Shown here: piece by piece, positions 59,360 to 64,000 of the stretch | Layout: each line of letters starts with the position of its first letter | How positions within the stretch are numbered: the first letter of the stretch is position 1 | From: Eleusine coracana subsp. coracana | Taxonomy: Eukaryota; Streptophyta; Magnoliopsida; Poales; Poaceae | Direction of reading: 5' to 3' | Length of the DNA stretch: 64,000 nt | Assembly (NCBI GenBank): GCA_032690845.1 | Contig: CM064428.1 | Coordinates: forward strand, 20,062,001 to 20,126,000 | Made by a program: the position numbers and the translations under genes | The notes under the pieces: model-generated | Told to the model about the DNA's origin: nothing | Databases searched by the model: none | The model's input: only the letters and a program-made list of their open reading frames with translations

Positions 59360-60900
59360 GAGGTATGAGATACGGAGTTCTCTCGTGTTACGATTCATAT
59401 TATTTATGAAGTTTATCACTAATTTCCACTCTTATATATATACTATTGTATGAGAGAGAGAGTATTCATTATATCTTCTATGTTGTAACTCTCCTCTAAT
59501 AGTGAAAATTGCTGGTCGACACCCGTTGTTTTTTTCCGCAAGAGTTTTTCATGTTAAACTAGCAAAGTACCCATGTGTTGCTACGGATTTTTAAAAAAAT
59601 AAAATATTTTTTATGATTTAAACATAAATTATTTGTATAATATAGTTATTAACATCTTTTACATGAAAGAATATATTTATATTATAGTTGGTACTTCTTA
59701 GTGTACCATTTTATATGTCATAAATAACAATATTTCTATCATTTTTTACTGTATTCTTATTATAAATATTTTTTTATCTCTAATATTAATAATTTCCACA
59801 TGTAGTGTCTGAGGACTATGTTGCAAAATTAAGTGAAATGGCATTAAAAAATGCTCAAATATAAGAAATACCGATATAAAGCCTAATTCACCATGTAAAG
59901 AGGGATTCTCACAAGCTTATCACCTAAAAGTCACTATTAGATCTCTATGAAGCCCAACATGCAAGATTAAGTTCGTAACCCAATGGCTACAGATTTTTAA
60001 AAGCTTTATCCGATAGAAAAAATTAATTCACGCAGAATAGAAATAACACTGTATTACGACGCTATTTTGTACTTAAAAACATGCTCTAATGAGAAAAGTT
60101 AAAATATAAAAGTTATAGATCTCGTTGAGACCTTATCAGAACATATGTGGATCATATTATTTGAACTATAGAGGTAGGAGATATGGACCCCACACAGAGA
60201 CCTGCGCAGAAGAGTCTGAATCAGAACAAATATTTTTGTATCATAAATTTGGAAACAAAAACAGCAGAATCTTGACTTCTATTGAATATAAAAGTTGTAG
60301 AACCTTTTGAGGGCTACGAGATAGAGTCTGAGTTTGTCTCAGTTTATCTCGGTATGAGGGATTTATGATTTTTTGAATTTGATGCTGGATATAGAAGGTA
60401 CGAAACCGATTTGAATTCAATCTTTAACTTTGTGGGCGTACGGCAGATTGTGAACATGTTCACTTAAATTAATAGATTGTAGAGATAAATTAATAGATTG
60501 TAGAGATAGAGAAGAGATTTGTGTCTTATTTTGATCTTGTTTACGTATTATTTGCTAACAAGTGGTATCAGAGCCAGACACGATTTTTTTTGAAAAAATG
60601 GTTCTATTCCTGTTCTGTCGCCGATGATGTGATCTGTTTATCACGTCGCCAGCCTGATCTACACGAGGCTCCTTCAGGCTTTGTCACGTTCGTGCGTTTA
60701 CTTCTGCTTCCCCGTGTTTGCCATGGTTCAAGATGGGATCTAATCCCGTGTCGCCTAGTGCTGTTGTGGCACCGCGGAGTCAGCGACCCGGCGTGTTTTT
60801 CCTCTAAGTTAAGAGGATTTATTTTACACTGTGAAGATTGACTCGTCTGCTGATTGTACATGCGGGCATCCACAGTTGTAGTTTTCACCCAATTTGACAA
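59360..60900 (+). mobile_element. Plus-strand copia LTR and leader, interrupted by a repeat
   Basis: The LTR part has AGTGAAAATTGCTGGTCGAC, ACCCGTTG and GCAAGAGTTTTTCATG, a pattern common in grass copia LTRs. It stops at about 59,568 where the dispersed repeat begins, and resumes at about 60,509 with GATTTGTGTCTTATTTTGAT, ending GCTAACA at 60,556. Directly after comes AGTGGTATCAGAGCC (60,557-60,571), a standard primer-binding site. Leader sequence with ATGGTTCAAGATGGG follows, but no gag frame could be read, and the element fades out by about 60,900. The LTR start is approximate. Confidence 0.65.
59571..60508 (+). repeat. AT-rich dispersed repeat, copy 2
   Basis: Begins ACTAGCAAAGTACCCATGTG and ends TTAATAGATTGTAGAGAT at 60,487. 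The last 21 bases are repeated at 60,488-60,508, possibly a target duplication or slippage. It lies inside the copia LTR, so it inserted after that LTR was in place. Confidence 0.7.
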
Positions 60901-61957
60901 TTGACATGTGTTGTGGGGGTGTTTTGGCATCTAGACGTCAGGGTGGGTGGGCTTCTGCCACAAACGAGTTTTTGGGGTGGGAAATCAAACTAAGAGTCAG
61001 AAATAGGGTGGGATTTACAATTAAGCCTTTTTTAATGTTCAACATGTGAAAATTGCATTGTCGTGTGTTTGAATTTTTTTTTTCATATGTTGTTGCAACT
61101 CGTTGAACTCCTGCAACAGATGTGCTTGCATATATTCATAGATGCGAGTGTTCATGTCCGTAAAGTGCTTGCAGTCTTGAGAAAAAAAATCAGTTACCCC
61201 CAATACACTACAGTTCTTTTATTCCTCTTTATGTTTTTTTAAAATAGAAATAAAACACATAATTTTATGAGAATTTGTATTTTAATGGCCCAAAGGAGAT
61301 TTTTATAGCTCATGGTCCATGAGTTTTTTGTTCCTACAATTGATTGGGCCAGGCTATGTTAGCAAGGCCATGGGCTTGCCTTAAAATACCCCTGTTTGTT
61401 TTTCCTATATATAGTGAATATATGAAAAATAGAGGAATTGTTTTATTCAGTAATAATAAGAAGAATTTGGATGGTGAGTTTATTACAAAATAAAGAAAAC
61501 ATTTCAATTCGGCAACGGCCAAAAACATTACCTTGCAAATACTGTCTGTGGACAAGGTCTCCTAACCTATTGTAGCTCATCCGATCTACAAGGAGTTGAA
61601 TGGTCGCTGAACGTTATTGAGATAGAGGCTGGAATCTGCTTGTTGATCCATTCTTTGCTAATAACATCAATTAATTATGAAAGTAGAAAACAACTTTTTC
61701 GCAGTTTCTAATTGCCTTCGTTCTCGATTAATTAGAATGGTGTTACTAAACAGCAGCCGTCCAAATGGAAATAAACAATTTATAAGCGACAAAGTAAAAA
61801 AAAAAATGAATGGAAGCTCCCCTGTACCGCATCTAATACCATGTCGTATCCGAGTTGTCTGAAACGACCGAGGCGCACAATAATGGAAGGAACCAAAGAA
61901 CAAAGAGAGCAAAACGGAATCACGCATCATCTAGTAGCTGTCTCCTCTTTGTTTGTA
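60901..61957. other. Intergenic DNA and 3' side of GT61-3
   Basis: No gene or transposon recognised. 61,670-61,957 is likely the 3' untranslated region of GT61-3 (minus strand). Confidence 0.4.
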
Positions 61958-63845
61958 CTACTCCTGCAACTCGTCGAGCGCCTTGCGCAGGTACGGCCTG
62001 AACCTGGTCATGTTTACCATGACGTCCTGCTTCATGATGATATCGGCGATGGCCGGCCAGCCCTGCGCGTGGATGGCCATGGGGTCCTTGAACACGTAGT
62101 GGTCCCTGGGGTACTTGTCCTTGAGCGTGGTCTCCTCCTCGGAGACGTAGTACTCGACGTAGCGCAGGCGCATGTCCCGCGCCGGCTGGCCGTAGAAGTT
62201 GGTCGCCATCCAGTCCATCTTCCCCCACGGCACCACCTGCAGCAGCACGGCGCCCGTGGGGAGGAAGATCTGGTTGGTGAGCCCGGCGCCGTGGACGGCC
62301 AGCAGCACGTCCACCGAGTTCACCACCCCGGCGAAGTCCCGCACGTCGGCGCCCGCCTCGGCCACGGTCACGTCGAACCCGAGCCCCTCGCACTCGGCGC
62401 GCACCTCGCCCAGGTTGAGCAGCTTCCGGGTTCCCTTGCGCTCGATGATGAGCATCCGTGGCCGGGCTCCGGTTTGTTCCCCGAGCACTGCGGGCGCGTC
62501 ACGGGGGAGCCCGAACGCGCGGCGGAGGAACCGGTTGTAGTCGACCATGGTGAGGTTGCGCGGGTTGCGGGTCGGGTGCGGGCCGATGATGAGGTCCCGG
62601 TCGCGGTACAGGCCCAGGTGGCCCGCGCCGAAGCAGTGCACGTCGCCGTCCTTGTCGAAGTTGATGGGCTCGTAGTTGGAGAGCTTGCGGAGCACCGGGG
62701 TGAACTTGCGCACCCACCAGGGTTTGAAGTTGGTGATCAGCAGCTGCACCTCGCCTTTCAGGTGCGACGCCGTCAGGAACAGCGGGATCAGCACGTCCGT
62801 GTTGTCGTGGAAGAAGTTGTCGGTGTAACCCGCCACGGAGAACACGACCACGGGCACGCTGTGCCGGCGCGTGCACTGTGGAGCTGCTTCTGGAGAAGAG
62901 ACGGACTTGATGGTCACCTCGACCACGCCCGGGAGGAGGAAGTCGTCCTTGCGTGCGAAGGGGCGGATCTTCTTCTCCCCGTTGGCGTCAAACGGCCCGG
63001 CGCCGGTCGGGTTCACGAAGAACATGGTCTTGTCCTTGGGGCTGACCCGGATGTCGCCGGCGAGCTCGCAGACGGGTGGGCGCGCGTAGGGGAAGCCCTG
63101 GTCCACGCCGTTCTCGTCGCAGGTGATCTTCGCCTCGATTATTGCATCTCCTCCTCCTCCCCCAGCTGATGAAGCAAAAAAGGGGTCAAACATACGTACT
63201 CCACTCAATTAGTTGGCGGTGTTCGTACACCACGAGCTCAAGAAGTTGCGCATCGTGGAAGGAAATTCAAGTTTGAATTTTCTTTCCTCATATATAGGTG
63301 GGGCTTGAGATTCGTAAAGGTGGGAAAAGAAGAAAGAGTTCTCACATGATGGCTTCGCCGTCTCCTGTTCTTTCTTCAGTTCCTGTTCTGCTAAGTCGGG
63401 GATCGTCGGGTCCGCCTCCGGGTCGGTAGCATCTTTGTCCTCCTCCGCGTCGTTGCTTTTCTGCGGCAACGGCTCAACAGGCACCGTCGTCGTCGTTGCC
63501 GGCGATGTGTTCTTCATCACCAACGACGTGCTATCTGCCAACAACAACAATTCGATCGATGAGTTTTAATTTGACCAAACCAACACCGGCGAAATTAAGA
63601 AGAGACGAATTCATTTGATCATGTTGGAAACTGGATGGATTCTTACCGAACACCGGCGAGTAGATGGCGAAGAGGCGGGCGAAGGAGAGGTACGTGAGCA
63701 GCGCGAGGCAGCATCCGGCGACGAGCCCGATGCCCAGCTTCTTAGGCTCGATCCTGCCCAGCTCCTTGGCCAGCCGCGGCGCCCTCCGCTCGCCGCCCGC
63801 CGGCCCCGGCGGCTTCGACGGCCGCGTGTACGCCGTTGACGCCAT
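61958..63845 (-). CDS. GT61-3: glycosyltransferase family 61, xylan-modifying type
   Basis: Three exons: 63,845-63,647, 63,534-63,346 and 63,165-61,958. Both introns are GT-AG and phase 1; the product is 531 residues. N-terminal cytosolic tail of about 37 residues, membrane anchor at about 38-60 (LGIGLVAGCCLALLTYLSF), an acidic, proline-containing stem, a Gly run where exon 3 starts, then the GT61 domain. Motifs: GYTDNFFHDNTDVLIP, FKPWWVRKF, VHGAGLTNQIFLP (near 421), KYPRDHYVFKDPMAIH. The first motif has Asp where the other two genes have Gly (YTDN against YTGN/FTGN). The family acts in the Golgi on xylan and related polymers; the exact sugar and linkage cannot be read from sequence. No break is visible. 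The last exon is very GC-rich, as usual for grass GT61 genes. Confidence 0.92.
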
Positions 63846-63941
63846 CAAAATTCAACGACGTCCGACACGCGATACGGCAGGCAGGCGCGCGCGCAGGAAA
63901 AAAACACGCCTTCAACAAGGCACGGATGGCCGCTTGCTGCT

Positions 63942-63949
63942 GATATATT
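63942..63949 (-). promoter_or_regulatory. Possible TATA box of GT61-3
   Basis: The minus strand reads GAATATATCA here, about 100 bases before the ATG at 63,845. It is the only AT-rich block in this otherwise GC-rich upstream stretch. Confidence 0.35.
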
Positions 63950-64000
63950 CCGCGCGCGATCGCCAGCACCTTCTCCTTTTTCTAATGACCCTCCCTCCCT

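Noticed and set aside
61841..63169. A 442-codon plus-strand frame opposite GT61-3
   Set aside because: It is the antisense of a GC-rich exon. The composition (Val, His, Glu rich) mirrors the sense codons and there is no domain.

Overview
This is nuclear DNA from a grass, probably a panicoid-type genome. The evidence is spliced GT61 glycosyltransferase genes of the xylan-arabinosyltransferase kind with GC-rich exons in AT-rich surroundings, plus grass-type mobile elements: an Au-like SINE, Tourist, Stowaway and Harbinger elements, CACTA and Mutator-like elements, an RTE-type LINE and SIRE-type and other copia elements. The species cannot be fixed from the sequence alone.

Only four loci look like ordinary protein-coding genes. 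One is a single-exon RING-H2 ubiquitin ligase of the RHA2 type (minus strand, 3.2-3.7 kb). The other three are GT61 family type II Golgi glycosyltransferases: GT61-1 (plus, 22.9-24.9 kb, with a one-base frameshift in a run of five G), GT61-2 (minus, 38.4-41.5 kb, six exons) and GT61-3 (minus, 61.9-63.8 kb, three exons). I reconstructed their splice sites by hand. Every intron is phase 1, and the variable internal exons encode the acidic stem between the membrane anchor and the catalytic domain. The three genes probably form a dispersed tandem cluster whose members modify xylan or a related wall polymer.

Most of the rest is mobile DNA. 0-5 kb: end of a copia LTR and the end of a CACTA element with GTTGCAA-type subterminal repeats. 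5.0-5.9 kb: a Mutator-like element with about 150-bp terminal inverted repeats, a 9-bp target duplication and GC-rich cargo. 7.8-12.6 kb: a Tourist-like MITE, then a CACTA-like element split by a decayed RTE LINE. 16.9-18.8 kb: a Harbinger-like element carrying two minisatellite arrays. 19.7-21.2 kb: a 1.1-kb GGTTAACCGG-rich segment between two 140-bp direct repeats. 25.1-35.6 kb: a SINE joined through a templated-filler scar to a 10.3-kb SIRE-like copia element that lies just downstream of GT61-1. 42.5-46.1 kb: Tourist MITE, 407-bp tandem repeat, Stowaway MITE. 44.4-50 kb: possible spliced non-coding or decayed transcript. 50.9-60.9 kb: a 6.8-kb LTR element without recognisable proteins, two copies of an AT-rich dispersed repeat, and a plus-strand copia LTR interrupted by one of those copies.

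No rRNA, tRNA or CRISPR was seen. All exon limits, mobile-element borders and identities were read by eye, without any search.
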